A DNA stretch of 64,000 bases from Microplitis mediator (GCF_029852145.1 NC_079975.1:7130001-7194000); one strand, 5' to 3'; shown: positions 34,721-46,787, counted from the first letter of the stretch. The notes: generated by a model not told the origin, from the sequence alone. Translations and numbers: made by a program.

Positions 34721-34726
34721 CACGTG
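34721..34726. promoter_or_regulatory. E-box CACGTG 1
   Basis: A canonical CLOCK/CYCLE-type E-box, the closest of seven to the vrille coding exon, in an island of lower AT bias. Confidence 0.55.
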
Positions 34727-35715
34727 CATTCTCAACTGTAGTTATGCGGTTACACAAGAGCCCTGGTGTTGAGCCTTGGGACGGTGTTGGCCGTACAGTA
34801 CACGACTGTTAGTCTTGTATATATAAATATACATATATACATATATATACATTGAATTGTATGATGAAGGGACAGGGGAAGGCAAACAAGAGCTGCGATC
34901 ACGACTCGACCAAGCCGATTATATTACTTGGGGGAGTAACTCTTAAAGTACTCTTTTAACTTGTATATATATTCATATATATATATATATATAATATGGT
35001 ATAAAATTTTAATACTGTTACTGTGTATGTACAGTCATATTAGTGTTGAAAAAAGAGTCTAACCATTTAAGTAAATTTCAAATTATTTTATAATCGTCGT
35101 CTACCGCAGCCATAAATAATAATAATTAAAAAAAAAAAATGTTCATCTTATTGAACAAGGCCACATGTCGTTATAGAAACAAAGGTCGTTGATCTGTCGA
35201 ATTATTTCGGCATTTGCCTCCTTCCTTGATGATATAAATTGAATAACTTTACTATGTTAGTCAAGTCAAGGACGGACATTAATACATACAAGGTTGTCAA
35301 ATTTACACTACAATACAATTAGCTCTTATCGCCACTATCATAATCATGTTTTATAATTCTACGAAATTAATTTTTTAATGTTATTTTTTAAATATTATTT
35401 TACTGTACTATTAAAATTATTATTATACGTGATATTAAATTATGCAATAGATTTTATTTTAATTCTGATAGACTTTAAGATAAAAGTAATACTTTTTTTT
35501 AAATTATATAAAATAGATAGGTATATATATGTGCAGATAAACACAATGGGATGGGAGTTTAACTTATTGCAAATGAGACAGAGTAATGAGAGATAGGTCT
35601 AGTGATATTATTGCGTCATTGCAGTCAGCAAAGTCTGAGTCTGAGAGTACGGTAACAGTCAGACAACATTACATGTTGTGTCAGGTAGCAAGTAATATGT
35701 GCTGGTATATATGTA

Positions 35716-35718
<3 letters not shown>

Positions 35719-35750
<32 letters not shown>
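35719..35750. repeat. (TA)n microsatellite
   Basis: About 16 uninterrupted TA units. Confidence 0.95.
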
Positions 35751-35753
<3 letters not shown>

Positions 35754-35773
35754 TTGTAGCACGAGCCGGGTAC

Positions 35774-35781
35774 TTACGTAA
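35774..35781. promoter_or_regulatory. TTACGTAA, VRI/PDP1-type box
   Basis: This palindrome matches the binding site known for PAR-type and NFIL3-type bZIP proteins, including Vrille itself. It lies 54 bp from E-box 2, an arrangement suited to activation by CLOCK and feedback by VRI or PDP1. Binding is inferred. Confidence 0.45.
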
Positions 35782-35834
35782 TTTCAGGCATGTGTTTGCG
35801 CATGCGTTTAATATGAGTTTAAAAGAGTTAGTAC

Positions 35835-35840
35835 CACGTG
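35835..35840. promoter_or_regulatory. E-box CACGTG 2
   Basis: GTACCACGTGCAAG; adjacent to the TTACGTAA box. Confidence 0.55.
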
Positions 35841-36079
35841 CAAGTTGGAGAGCCACGTATATTATAGCGGGAATAACAGATCACACATGCCAGTAATATG
35901 TATATATATATATATATATACATATAAGATTAGTTAAGAACGTCTGTATCATTCAAATATAACAGCCAACGGTGAATGTCAGCCGCCAAGGAAAATCTCT
36001 ATACTACTTAACTAATTCTTCATATAGATATACATAAATTGTCTATATTATATATGTATATATAAATATATATGTGTAT

Positions 36080-36432
36080 AGAAACAAAGGATTTTTTCAT
36101 GTAAAAAATTTTTACGTCAAGAAATTTTTTAATTATGAATTTAAAAAAAAAATTCATGTGAATGCAGCAAATGAGAAAATTTATAAATTTAAAAAAAATG
36201 CGCGTACTGACTTTTCATTTATCTAAAAATGCATTTTTTTATTTTTATTCTACTTACATTTTATTTGAAAATTTAAAAATTCACTCATAAATTTTCTTGA
36301 GACAAGAAAAATTTTATTACTCCAATAAATTTTTTTTGATATGAAAAAATTTTTTCTTGAACGAAGAAAATTTTTATTTTCATTTCAAAATGCAAAAGAT
36401 TTCTTGCGCCAAAAAATTCTTTCTTTTCTGTA
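36080..36432. mobile_element. foldback element with AAGAAAATTTTT words
   Basis: GTATAGAAACAAAGGATTTT at the left and AATTCTTTCTTTTCTGTATAC-like sequence at the right are inverted ends. Inside, AAGAAATTTTTTAATTATG and CTTGAACGAAGAAAATTTTT words repeat. A relative is embedded in the probable Helitrons (about 18351-18630 and 25612-25885). Confidence 0.6.
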
Positions 36433-37339
36433 TACACACACACATATATGTATATATATTAAATTTATGGATATTTAACTTTGATGTTAATGACATAATT
36501 TGACACATATATATTGTAATAATATATCGTTTTTTTGTTAATTAACTAGAAGTTTGTTAAAAATGAAATTTAATGGATTTAAACTGTTATCATTACGTGA
36601 CTAGAAACACGCGATCTTTATTGATTGATTATTTCGTAGAATAATTCTGCAATTATGTAGGTGTGAGTCATTGGATAAAACTATTATATATAGAGTGAAT
36701 CTGTTTTATTCGTGGAAACGTAGTATATAAATATTTAAATATATATTTTTAAGTAACAGTCGTATTTAAAATGACTAATTTATTTAAATGGTTAAAATGA
36801 CATGAAGGATTTTACTTATTTATTGTTTGTCTTGATAATTATAAAAATTTAATTAATTAAACAGTCAACTATAGTGTTTGTAGATTCAGGGGCAAAACCG
36901 ACTGCGATTTGTTGATCAATAACGTATACGTAATAAATATGACGCATACGAAAAACCTATTGCCGTAAATTTATATTTGTTTTATATTTATATAATTAAT
37001 TAATTATCAATACGTCAGCTTGGGATAAAACTCTAGTATAAATTACAGAGAAGAAAATTGAAATTTTGTAATTTAATTATTTATTTACTTAATGAATAAA
37101 TAAAAAATAAGAGGAAATAGTTATTGACATTAATTTAATTCTTATCAATTAAAATTTTTTACGAGATTATGCAATAATTTCATTAGAATCTTATAAAATT
37201 ATTGGTAAATAAATACATACAAGATTTTAGTTCCATGAAAAATATTGTTTATTGTTCAACAAAAATATAAAAATAATTATTTATTACCTAATTATTGATA
37301 AAATTAAATAATTGCTTCGTAAAACGATAATTAAAAATC

Positions 37340-37345
37340 CACGTG
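37340..37345. promoter_or_regulatory. E-box CACGTG 3
   Basis: ATCCACGTGGCAAT. It shares the 3' context GTGGCAAT with E-box 5. Confidence 0.55.
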
Positions 37346-37478
37346 GCAATCGAGTGATATTAATTTCGATGGTACCAATACACGCAATACAAAATAAATA
37401 TTGAGTAAAAACACCTTCGACTATTACTTTTATTATTATTATTCCTTTTTTTTTTTAAATTCATTACTAAGCCGAGCG

Positions 37479-37484
37479 CACGTG
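37479..37484. promoter_or_regulatory. E-box CACGTG 4
   Basis: GAGCGCACGTGTTTGCTCGG. It is flanked by a short inverted pair (CCGAGC / GCTCGG). Confidence 0.55.
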
Positions 37485-37517
37485 TTTGCTCGGTTTTGTT
37501 GCGGAATCGTACCAACG

Positions 37518-37523
37518 CACGTG
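37518..37523. promoter_or_regulatory. E-box CACGTG 5
   Basis: AACGCACGTGGCAATT, 39 bp from E-box 4. Closely paired E-boxes are typical of strong CLOCK/CYCLE targets. Confidence 0.6.
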
Positions 37524-37697
37524 GCAATTACTCCGATATGATATACATACAGAAATGACTTTATCATCTTTTACTTTTATATTTTTATTCAAATTAAATA
37601 TCTATAAAATATAATGTAATGATTCTTTTTTTACGCGTGGAGATTACGATTTAATATGTAGATTACGACGTAATAAATTATACGCTTACTAATTATC

Positions 37698-38076
37698 ATG
37701 ATTATGAAGTTAGCCGCCGTTTAATAATTTTTGAATTTATATTAAAACGATAAATTATAAAAAAAAAAATATTCAAAAAAATTGCACCCATAGATTTTTT
37801 TATTTTCTACATGTGCATTTTTTTAGTTTTTTTTTTTTTGTAATCGATTCGTTAAAAAAAAAAATAAAAAAATTCATCGTCTACTATCTTTAAAATTCGA
37901 ATAATTTTTGAATTTTTGAAAAACGACAAATTATTAAAAAAAAAAGTATTTCAAAAAATTGCACCTATAGATTTTTTAATTTTCTACATGTGTATTTTTT
38001 TATTTTTATTTTTTTTGTAATCGATTCGTTGAAAAAAAAATCCGAAAATTTTTAATTGTCTGCTAACTACAGGATC
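37698..38076. repeat. two family A elements in tandem
   Basis: It begins CATGATTATGAAGTTAGCCG and ends TTGTCTGCTAACTACAGGAT. Two TGCAC...TACATGTG cores are seen (37780-37815 and 37960-37990). Confidence 0.7.
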
Positions 38077-38270
38077 GTTTGTTCTCGTTAATTATCAAGT
38101 AATTTGAGAACTTAAAAAAAAAATTTTTGTTATTTAACTTAATAGTTTAAATTTGTGAGATAACAAAAAAAATTGTATACAAAATTAGGTCGATTTAATG
38201 ATTATAGATAAGATAGTAATTTTTTTTTTTTTTTTTAATAATAACTTTCAACTACTTTATAAAAAGTAAA

Positions 38271-38276
38271 CACGTG
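38271..38276. promoter_or_regulatory. E-box CACGTG 6
   Basis: GTAAACACGTGTGTTACAG. Confidence 0.5.
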
Positions 38277-38669
38277 TGTTACAGTAATTAGTAATTGACT
38301 AAATACTATTGTAAAATAATTTTTGATAAGACCAGATGTTAAAAAAAAAATTAATAAAACGTAACAGATAACTTTTAATAATTTAATAATTTTTTTTTTT
38401 TACTTATAATTAATATTAAAAATAATCACGATTTATTAATTAAATATGTAATATAAATTGGTAATTTTTTTTTTTAATGGAAATAACGAACCGTGACTTT
38501 GATTTGGCAATAAAAAGTAACATTGACAATAAAAGTTAATTATTTTTATTATTGAATAATAAATAATTATAATAGTTATGTAATTTAATAAAATAGTTAA
38601 TAATGTAAATGCGTAATTAAAAACAACATGAGGTCGATGCCAGAAAATAATTATTCAAGGCAGTATAAT

Positions 38670-39036
38670 TATCAAAATTTTATATTCGTATATTTTTTTA
38701 AATAATTAATACGCCGCGAAATTATAAAAAAATAATTAATTCAAAAAATTACACCTATAGCTTTTTTAATTTTCTACATGTGCATTTTTTTTTTTTTTTT
38801 TTTTTTTAATTAATTCGTTGAAAAAAGAATCAAAAATTCTGAACTGTCTACTAACTTCAGGATCACAATAATTTTTGTATTTTGGAAAACCGATAAATTA
38901 TAAAAAAAAAAATAATTAAAAAAATTGCACTTATAGTTTTTTAAATTTTCTACATGTGCATTTTTTAGTTTATTTTTTTTCGCAATTGATTCGTTGAAAA
39001 AAAAATCCAAAGGTTGTTAATTGTCGACTAACAGGA
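38670..39036. repeat. two family A elements in tandem, left one eroded
   Basis: The cores TTACACCTATAGCTTTTTTA and TTGCACTTATAGTTTTTTAA each precede TTTTCTACATGTGCATTTTT. The junction ACTAACTTCAGGATCAC lies near 38858, and the final end is GTCGACTAACAGGATCAT. Confidence 0.65.
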
Positions 39037-39491
39037 TCATTAATTTATATAACATTTATATATATTCTTTTAAATGTCTAATGTATATTACAAATGAATT
39101 ACATGATTGGTTGTGCCCTTGAAGTTTAAGTTAATATAAATTTGCCCTTCATTTTATATATCTGGTGTCTTGAGTCCATGAATTTTATTGCACATGTTAA
39201 ATGTATTGGTTTAAGTAACAAATATTTTTTACTCTCCCTCAGTTACATACAAATATATACATATATATAGATGTATATATAATGGAGTTGGACGAATTAG
39301 GCCGTGGCCCACTTTATTAAGAAAATATACATGACGTTAACGGTAATATAAAATAAAGATTCAAGTAATGGTTTTTTATATTATCATTATTAAGATGAAA
39401 ACTAAATGTCAATAAATTAACAAGAGGATTAATAATTCAAGCGGAGAGTTAATTAACATTCATAATTAGTGACAAGTATTTGCGGCATTAC

Positions 39492-39497
39492 CACGTG
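39492..39497. promoter_or_regulatory. E-box CACGTG 7
   Basis: ATTACCACGTGCTTTTTACC. About 1.1 kb from the proposed vrille first exon. Confidence 0.55.
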
Positions 39498-39554
39498 CTT
39501 TTTACCGGCAATATATTTATTAAATATTCAAATTATTATTATAAAAAAATGGTA

Positions 39555-39920
39555 TGCAAGTCCACCGGCGTCTAATAATTTTGAATTTTTTGTAAAACGT
39601 CAAATAATTAAAAAAAAATTATTTTAAAAAATTCCACCCATAGCTTTTTTATTTTTCTACACATGCATTTTTTTATTTTTTGCAATCGATTCGTCGAAAA
39701 ACAAAATCCAAAAATTTTTAATTGTCTACTGACCAGATCGTAATAATTTTTGATTTTTTTTTAAAACGTCAAATAACAAAAAAAAAATATTTAAAAAAAT
39801 TGCACCTACAGTTTTTTAAATTCTCTACCCATGCATTTTTTAATTTTTTTTTTTCCTGTACTCGACTACTCAAAAACAAAATCCGAAAATTTCAAATTGT
39901 CTTCTAACGTCAGGATCATA
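39555..39920. repeat. two family A elements in tandem
   Basis: CCGGCGTCTAATAATTTTGA opens it. The junction GTCTACTGACCAGATCGTAA is near 39725, and CTTCTAACGTCAGGATCAT ends it. Confidence 0.7.
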
Positions 39921-40565
39921 AAAAAAAATTTTTTTTTAATAAACACAAAATTAAAATTTCAAAATTTAAATATCAGATTTTAAATTTTTCAATGGATATT
40001 CAAAAAATTTTTTTTACTCCGACACGTTTATGAAGATTAAAAATTTTTGACGTCTGCTGTCAGTGTCATTAAAAAGTTTTTTTATAATAAAATCTAAAGG
40101 ATAATAAAGTAGATCATGTTGTTAATGTGGATGATGATATCTAACGTAATGTAAATCAAAGTTGATGAACGCAAGCGCATTAAATAAAATAGAGAACATG
40201 AGTAGTCGGGTTACGCGAGTTCGTATGACGCAACAATTATTGCCGCAGCAGCAGTAGCATTACTAGTCACATTCAAAGAAACGTGAATTTCACCCAAGGT
40301 CTTTAAATATGTATATGTATATATGTATATTAGAGAGGAAATAGATAAAATTTAAAAAAATATATTTTTTAATTGCGTTGATTTGAACGTTTGATAATTT
40401 TGTTACAAGTTCGTCAACCTTTTTTATTATTTTCATCACGACATTGAATTAATAGAGGATGTGCTGATGTTGTAATTTAAATTGTGTAATTAATAGATAA
40501 TTATTTACACAATTTTAAATTTTAAAATAACTTATTTTTATTTAAATAACTAATATAAAACTTAC
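39921..40565. other. vrille intron next to the proposed first exon
   Basis: Mostly AT-rich. The patch 40195-40280 (GCCGCAGCAGCAGTAGC) is less biased and may be regulatory. Confidence 0.4.
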
Positions 40566-41060
40566 CAATTGTTAATTGTTGTGCTGAGCGCGAGTTCGCG
40601 CTAATACCGAGATCCACTTTGTCTACTCCGTACTAGCGATTTTCAAAAATTATTTTTTAAAAAAATAACAAAAAAAATCAGTCCAGAATAAATAAATAAA
40701 TCACTTAAACAAAACTTCGTTGTATCACTGGCGATACGATCCAAGCCGTAGTCCAAAAAATTTAAAATCCAAGACACTTTTTTTTTAAATTTTCAAATTT
40801 TCAAATAATATTTATTTATTTATTTAAAAATACAAAATAATAATTAACAAGTAATTAATTATTTATTTTAATTTCACAAAGATGCTGACAGTAGAGTTTT
40901 AGTAACAATAAAAATAATTTAAAAAATATTATAAGTGCGCGGGAACTTTGACACGTCCGTTCAGTACGAAAGCGCGCTCCTAACTGGCTCAGAGCTTTGG
41001 TTGGCTCGTGAAACTCCTCACCAGACTAAACTCAACTGAGTACAGTGGTAACTGGTAAGT
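40566..41060 (-). promoter_or_regulatory. proposed vrille first (non-coding) exon and promoter
   Basis: On the minus strand a strong donor (CAATTG|GTAAGTTTTA) ends at 40566, after sequence of clearly higher GC (GCGCGAACTCGCGCTCAGC). Upstream to 41060 is another GC-richer stretch with AGCGCGCTTTCG and ACTCAGTTGAG, the latter containing a TCAGT initiator-like string. It is the best candidate for the 5' end of vrille, but no transcript evidence is available and other first exons may exist. Confidence 0.4.
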
Positions 41061-42100
41061 AGTAGAGTGTCTAGTGTGTATGCTCTCTCTCTACTCCTGG
41101 CCTCAATGTCGTCGTATCGCGTGTGATGCCAGAAGACTGACACTCACTGTACACACACACAATTATAAAAATAAAGCCTCAATGTGTGTGTGTGTGTATG
41201 TGCGTGTGAGATCCGAGTGCTTATGCTTATGTTATACTAAACTAAACTGTTACTGCTGCTGCCGCCGCCGCGTGCCCGTGAGTTTCCGTAACCCCGTCAT
41301 CAGTATAGCAGAGACTACAGTTTAAATTAACCGTGTATTTGTTTCTCACATTTACATATATATATATACTTGCTACACATTCATATCACTTACAATCCTC
41401 ATTTCCAATACAACTCAACTCTACTCTCTTATATATATATATATATATCCTTTGTATTTGCTATCACTCTACATATATTTGTTATTGAGAATAGTGGGAG
41501 TTGGGATGCTAGCGGTGGTATCTCTTTTATGTAGTGGTGGTAATTCTGATTACTCGGTGGGGATGAGATTAACTTACGTACCATCACGGTGGAGGGATTT
41601 CCCTCCCCACCCTTTTTTAAATCATTTACTCGTCTGCACTCCGTTAGATGTAATACTACTAAACATTATCCAATAAAAATAAATACTATACACTGTATTT
41701 TATTAATTATAAGACTATTATGTGGGATAAGATAGACTTTATCAATTAGTTTGGTTTCTTTTTGAATTACAGAAAAAGTTTGCAACTGCGTATCTGAGTA
41801 AATTTAGCCTGTACTGGGAGGTTACCGAGACGTTGGATGAGGGAAAGCGCGTTTTACGATCTGTGGTATATGTAGGGGAGGTATAGAACAAGGTGGATGC
41901 GTCAGGTCGCATTACTGATGAGTCTACTTGGGTATTTGGATGAAGTAAATTAAACTTATGTACTATGACACTTCAGACATATGACTCAATAAATTTATGG
42001 ATGATATTCTCTTTTAGTAGCCGATGCTATGACATTTTGTGGTTATTGACATATTGTAATACTCATAATAAAATTATTGGAGTATATGAGAATAGTTCGG
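41061..42100. other. intergenic region upstream of vrille
   Basis: Less AT-rich than average, with a GT-rich patch (41180-41210), CTGCTGCCGCCGCCG at 41255-41270 and (TA)n runs. The open frames at 41074-41325 and 41452-41676 are low-complexity and not believed. Distal vrille promoter sequences may be here. Confidence 0.4.
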
Positions 42101-42109
42101 ACTTACGGA

Positions 42110-42480
42110 ATATTTGTTAAATTTCGAATTAATTTTAGAGTTTTCGAATTATTTGAAACTACGAGTAATTTGTAAAGCTTCAAATTACCCGTAAATTTTT
42201 TTTTTAGCGACTTAAAATTTTAATAGTTTTTCCAAAAAATTCAAATTTTTGTCGAAGATAATTAGAACTCAGATACGAATCTACAAAAAATTTATTTTTG
42301 GTTACTTTAAAAAATTAAGCTCTGCATGACAAAAATTAAAAATTTGAAAACTGATCGAATTTTTTCGATTCGAATCGAATAAATCGAAAAGTTACGAATA
42401 ATTCGAAAAATTTCGAATCATTGGAAGTTGCAAATAATTCGGAAATTCAAATTATTCAATTCAAACACGATTCGCATGCC
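42110..42480. repeat. region filled with TTCGAATT words
   Basis: Variants of TTTCGAATTATT and AATAATTCGAAA recur at least ten times, including TTCGATTCGAATCGAATAAA. Clear terminal inverted repeats were not found, so it may be the inside of a larger element. Confidence 0.55.
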
Positions 42481-42974
42481 TTTAAAAATTATATAGACTT
42501 AATTATACCGTCAATTTGCTGAGTCATTGCCTTAAAAAAATTATTCAAAGCAATATGCATAAAATTGTATAGTACTCATGTAACCCGCTACTTTATTGAA
42601 TGATTTTTAAAAATAATTTGAAAGAATTTAAGTGTTAAGAAAATAATTTTAAAAAAATAATCATGTTGTTATCTACCTATGTATCATTATGATAATTAAA
42701 AAAATTTCTAATGTAACAATTAAACAATGAGTGCCCGTGTAAAAAAAAAAAAGTTCAAAAAAGGTTAAAAAAGTCTTGACTGTTCTAAACTTCAAAACGT
42801 GCGCAATGACGGACTTTTTTTAAACGATTTTTAAACTTTTGAAAATACACAGATAAAAACAATTCACTTCATACTACGAGTTAAAATTTTTCAGTGCAAA
42901 ATCCGTTTAGAAAAAAGTGATTACTGAACGTTTTTCATTTTAGGATATCTTAACAATATTAGGATACTTATGAA
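42481..42974. other. AT-rich intergenic DNA
   Basis: Nothing recognised. Confidence 0.4.
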
Positions 42975-43276
42975 GGGAAGCCTACGGTTTCTGTGGCGTC
43001 ACCAAATGATTGCGAATTCTTGTAAAACTCAACGAAATAAGACTTTTTTTCAAATAGCTGTAACTTCTTCAAAAATGGACTAATTTAGACGTTTTTTTTT
43101 TTCAAAATTTTCATCTTTAAACGCAATTTCCGGAAAAAAATTCAAAAAATTGAAGATGTTAAAATCTATGAAATGTTTCACTTTTTTTTAAAAAATCGCA
43201 TAAGAAAGTCTTATTTCGTCGAGTTCTACAAGAATTCGCGGTCATTTAACGGCGCCACGGAAACCGTAGAATCCCT
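42975..43276. mobile_element. 302 bp foldback element
   Basis: Left arm GAAGCCTACGGTTTCTGTGG and right arm CCACGGAAACCGTAGAATCC are inverted copies. They continue through GCGAATTCTTGTAAAACTC and GAGTTCTACAAGAATTCGC, with AAATAAGACTTT and GTCTTATTTCGTC next. Arms are about 100 bp at perhaps 85 % identity. Confidence 0.8.
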
Positions 43277-44221
43277 TTTATTAATTTTTCTCTTGAATTT
43301 TCAAGTTCAAAAAACCGCTTCGCGTTTGAAGTGTGCAATTTAATTATTAATCAAAATTTTCTGATTATAATTTATATACATTTACGTACAGGTGTAATTA
43401 TATCTTTGGAATAGCCTGTATTTCTTTTGGTTAAATAATTAAATTAATTAACGGCGCAGTTCCATACAGATTTTAATCTAAAATTTTGGCTGTGAATTTT
43501 AAATTTATTAGGAAGTTAAAAAATTTAAAAAACATCAGACTGTAATAGAATTGTTGTGATAACATTTGAGAATTAATAATAAATAAACAGCTTTTATTTT
43601 ATAAAAAGTAAAATATATGTTTTTAAGCTCTAGGTATTTAAAAGTTTATTTAAAAAATTTTCATCATGATCTGCGAACAAAGAATTTATGTATAGAATAT
43701 GTTTTAAGCGCCAGAAACAAAATAACCGATTTGGAAGATCAAGGCTATCAACGACTTGATCTTGAGGTCTTCGGCATATTCCTCCTCATACACTTGGTGC
43801 GACCTTGATGGTTACACACACACATGCACACATAACAAGATGCTGTGTGTAATGCAGACTAAAGTTGGCCAATTTTTCGTCCATCTGAACAAAAGATTAT
43901 TTTCGCTCAACTATTTCAAATTTACTGTTTTCATTTCTTACACTTTGTCTTTATAATTCAACGTAACGTAATGTTACGTATTTATAGAACTTATATTTTT
44001 ATACACTGTCTTCATCGTCATATGAATCTTCAATACAAAATAAAAAGACGTAATTTTCTATTTTTAATTACAACTTTTCGATAAAAATTTTATTCGTTAA
44101 TTCAACTGATTAATTATAAATTTTCCAATAAAAATATATCATTTAATTTAACTGCCGTATTTTAGCCGATGACGTAATAAATTCAAATAATGGACAATTT
44201 TATTTGATAAATTTTAACAGT
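43277..44221. other. intergenic DNA
   Basis: A short hairpin (AGATCAAG at 43736-43743 with CTTGATCT at 43757-43764) lies in a less AT-biased patch 43660-43830. The open frame over it has no protein features. Nothing else seen. Confidence 0.4.
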
Positions 44222-45192
44222 CGAATCGTTTATTTGAGAAACTCCATAAGTCGTGTTTTTTTCGAAATTTGGATTTTTGCATTTTTGGATTCTTTGGATG
44301 TTCCTCAATAGAAATCAATCAAAATATGCATCAAATCAGCGTTTAAAAAAAATTAACGGGATGACAGCAATTTCATTTAATTGAGAAATCCCATAAGTCA
44401 ATGACTCAAATAAACATATGCAGTTTTACAGAAATATCCCCCATGAAAAAAATTTATAAAAAAAATATATTTTTTATATATTAAAAATACATAAATAATA
44501 TATAAATATATATAAAATATGTATAAAAAATATATTTTAAATAGCTAACTTTTGGCCGATTTTCGTATATATTTTATATATTTTAAATATATTAAAAATA
44601 TATCTTAAAATGTATAAAAAATACATGTATAAAAATATACAAAAAATATATTTTTTATACATATTTTATATATATTTATATATTTTTTATGTATTTTCAA
44701 TATATTTTTTTTATAAATTTTTTTCATGGGGGATATATTTTTTTTATTTATTTAAAATTCGCGCTTTTTTTGAAAATTAATTTCAAATGTTGTTTTACTG
44801 TTGACTGTTATATGACTAATTAAAATGTTTAAATTAATTATAATTTTTTGTAATTTCTGAGTTTCAGAGTTCAAATACATATTCAATACTTCATTTTATC
44901 AGTGTTATAAATAATTTGAGTGGAAACATTTAAAAAAACAATGATTTTATAACTTTTTTTCCGTTTGGTTGAGAAACCCCATAAGTCAATCAACTTTAAA
45001 TAATTTTTTCAAGTCGTTTCAATTAAAAATTTGAATTTTTCTTGTTTGAATCTTTTTCAGAGACCCAACATTATTGTCTTCAATTATTCATTTATTATTC
45101 AAATGTCAAGTTTTTCCAAAAAAATGTTTTTTGTCTTTCCTGAAAAATTTTGTTTCCTTGACTTATGATGTTTCTCAAATAAACGATTCAAT
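44222..45192. mobile_element. inverted-repeat element with CGAATCGTTTATTTGAGAAA ends, host of a nested element
   Basis: CGAATCGTTTATTTGAGAAAC with CCATAAGTC at the left is mirrored by GACTTATGATGTTTCTC and AAATAAACGATTCAATCG at the right. The phrase TTGAGAAA(T/C)CCCATAAGTCAA recurs internally (44379, 44972). The element at 44434-44736 is inserted in it. Confidence 0.7.
44434..44736. mobile_element. inverted-repeat element filled with ATATATTTTT words
   Basis: The ends are ATATCCCCCATGAAAAAAAT and ATTTTTTTCATGGGGGATAT, perfectly mirrored. The interior is almost only permutations of AAAATATATTTTTTATATAT, with one unique patch (GCTAACTTTTGGCCGATTTTC) at its centre. Confidence 0.85.
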
Positions 45193-46178
45193 CGCGCAAT
45201 TAATTTATTGCTTTATTTTCTACTCAACACTTAAATTTTAAAAATAAACAATTAAACTAATAAGTTGTAAGTAATAAGTAATAAATAATTACTATGACTC
45301 TAACGTTTAAATAATTAGTGATCGAGAGTAAAAAAGTTAAGTCAATGGAAAATTATTGCGTGTACTTGCAATCACGATTATTACACCTGAACGTCACTAT
45401 TACTTATTAAAGCTGCGTAAACTTTCACCGTATTATCATACCCATACAAATAACAATAATCCACTGTACAAATATTAAATTCAATAATTTATGTACATAT
45501 TTTTTGTTAAAAAAATATTTATTATAAAAATGAAAAAAAATAACTAATAATAATAATAATAATATTGCTGTTCATAAATTAATATAAATATATAATTTTG
45601 TTTATTAATAAAATAACCGATTAAATTAATGACCTCAAATGACCTTCAGTCATCGACCAGGTCACGATCGAGGTGATTGCCCTGATGAGGGACGTAAGAA
45701 TAAAATTGTGAAATCGTATAAATAATTGTTATGATGATTCATCGTTAACACCCAGTTGCGAAAGTTTAACTAATGTATACAAGTTTATTGTACTAATGTT
45801 GTTATATATATGTATATATAAATATATTTATATGTGATGCTATATATCACACAAAGAGTTGACGGTCTTTTAAACGGTGTAACAGAGAAGTAATGGACAC
45901 TAAAAAAAAAAAAAAAAAATTGTTTGGTCAGAAATTTTACACATCGTAACACTTGGCGCTTCATCATCTCGAGTTCATTGACCAATGGCCAGTTAGTAAA
46001 AGCTTTCATATTTCGATAATTTCAAAATCTACCGGCTAATCTCTTAGTCGGTAATTAAATAAATTTATTAATTAATTAATAATTATCATTAAATATCTGC
46101 AGTTAAAGTCGTAATTATTTTATCTTGACAAACTTGAATTAAATTTTTTTTTTATTTTCATTGTCGAGTATTGCTTAT
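45193..46178. other. AT-rich intergenic DNA
   Basis: A patch at 45640-45700 is less AT-biased and has repeated TGACCT/AGGTCA half-sites (ATGACCTCAAATGACCTTCA at 45630-45649). Otherwise nothing recognised. Confidence 0.4.
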
Positions 46179-46787
46179 TATTAAGGACAAGATTTTTGCC
46201 TTATCTTCGAAATGCATGGTTCAAATGTTTAATATTACGGCGAAAATATTGGTTTTATAAAAAAACTTTTTAAACAAAAGTTGTAGGAAATTTATTTTTA
46301 TAAAAAAAATGTCTCTTATGATTTTTTCATACGACCAATATATTCACCGTTATTCTAAAATTGAGATTCATAATGAATCATTCAAATTTTTGTTAATTAT
46401 GAATCTTAATTTTGAAATTACGGTGAAAATATTAGTCGTATAAAAAATCATAAGAGACATTTTCTCTAGAAAATAAAATTTCCTACAACTTTTATTTGAC
46501 TAATTTTTTTATACGGCCAAGATTTCCACTGTAATTCCAAAATTAAGATTCATAATTAACAAAAATTTGAATAATTCATTATGAATCTCAATTTTAGAAT
46601 TACGGTGAAAATATTGGTCGTATGAAAAAATCATAGGAGACATTTTTTTATAAAAATAAATTTCCTACAACTTTTATTTGAAAAATTTTTTTTATACGGC
46701 CAATATTTCCACTGTAATTCCAAAATTTGTAACCATTAATCATTAACTGTTATTTTTAAATAAAAGCAAAAATCCTGGCCCTAATTA
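46179..46787. repeat. long palindromic repeat, relative of 34206-34540
   Basis: The ends are TTATTAAGGACAAGATTTTTG and CAAAAATCCTGGCCCTAATT. Inside, four alternating copies of ATTACGGTGAAAATATTGG or its complement occur, with AAAAATGTCTCTTATGA and CTACAACTTTTATTTGA spaced about 100 bp apart. Confidence 0.7.

Larger units (their letters stand above)
36433..37697. other. vrille 5' intron, AT-rich part
   Basis: Apart from the three E-boxes at its right end, no repeats or exons were recognised. Confidence 0.4.
33821..40565 (-). promoter_or_regulatory. vrille 5' intron/regulatory region
   Basis: About 6.7 kb separates the coding exon from the likely first exon. It contains seven CACGTG E-boxes between 34721 and 39497 and one TTACGTAA box, in DNA that is about three-quarters A+T, plus several family A elements. 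Alternative promoters are likely within it, as in fly vri, but none could be fixed. Less AT-biased islands at 34690-34930 and 35590-35880 are the best candidates. Confidence 0.5.

Noticed and set aside
41074..41676. Cys-rich and hydrophobic plus frames
   Set aside because: They arise from GT-, TA- and CTG/CCG-rich simple sequence near the vrille promoter.
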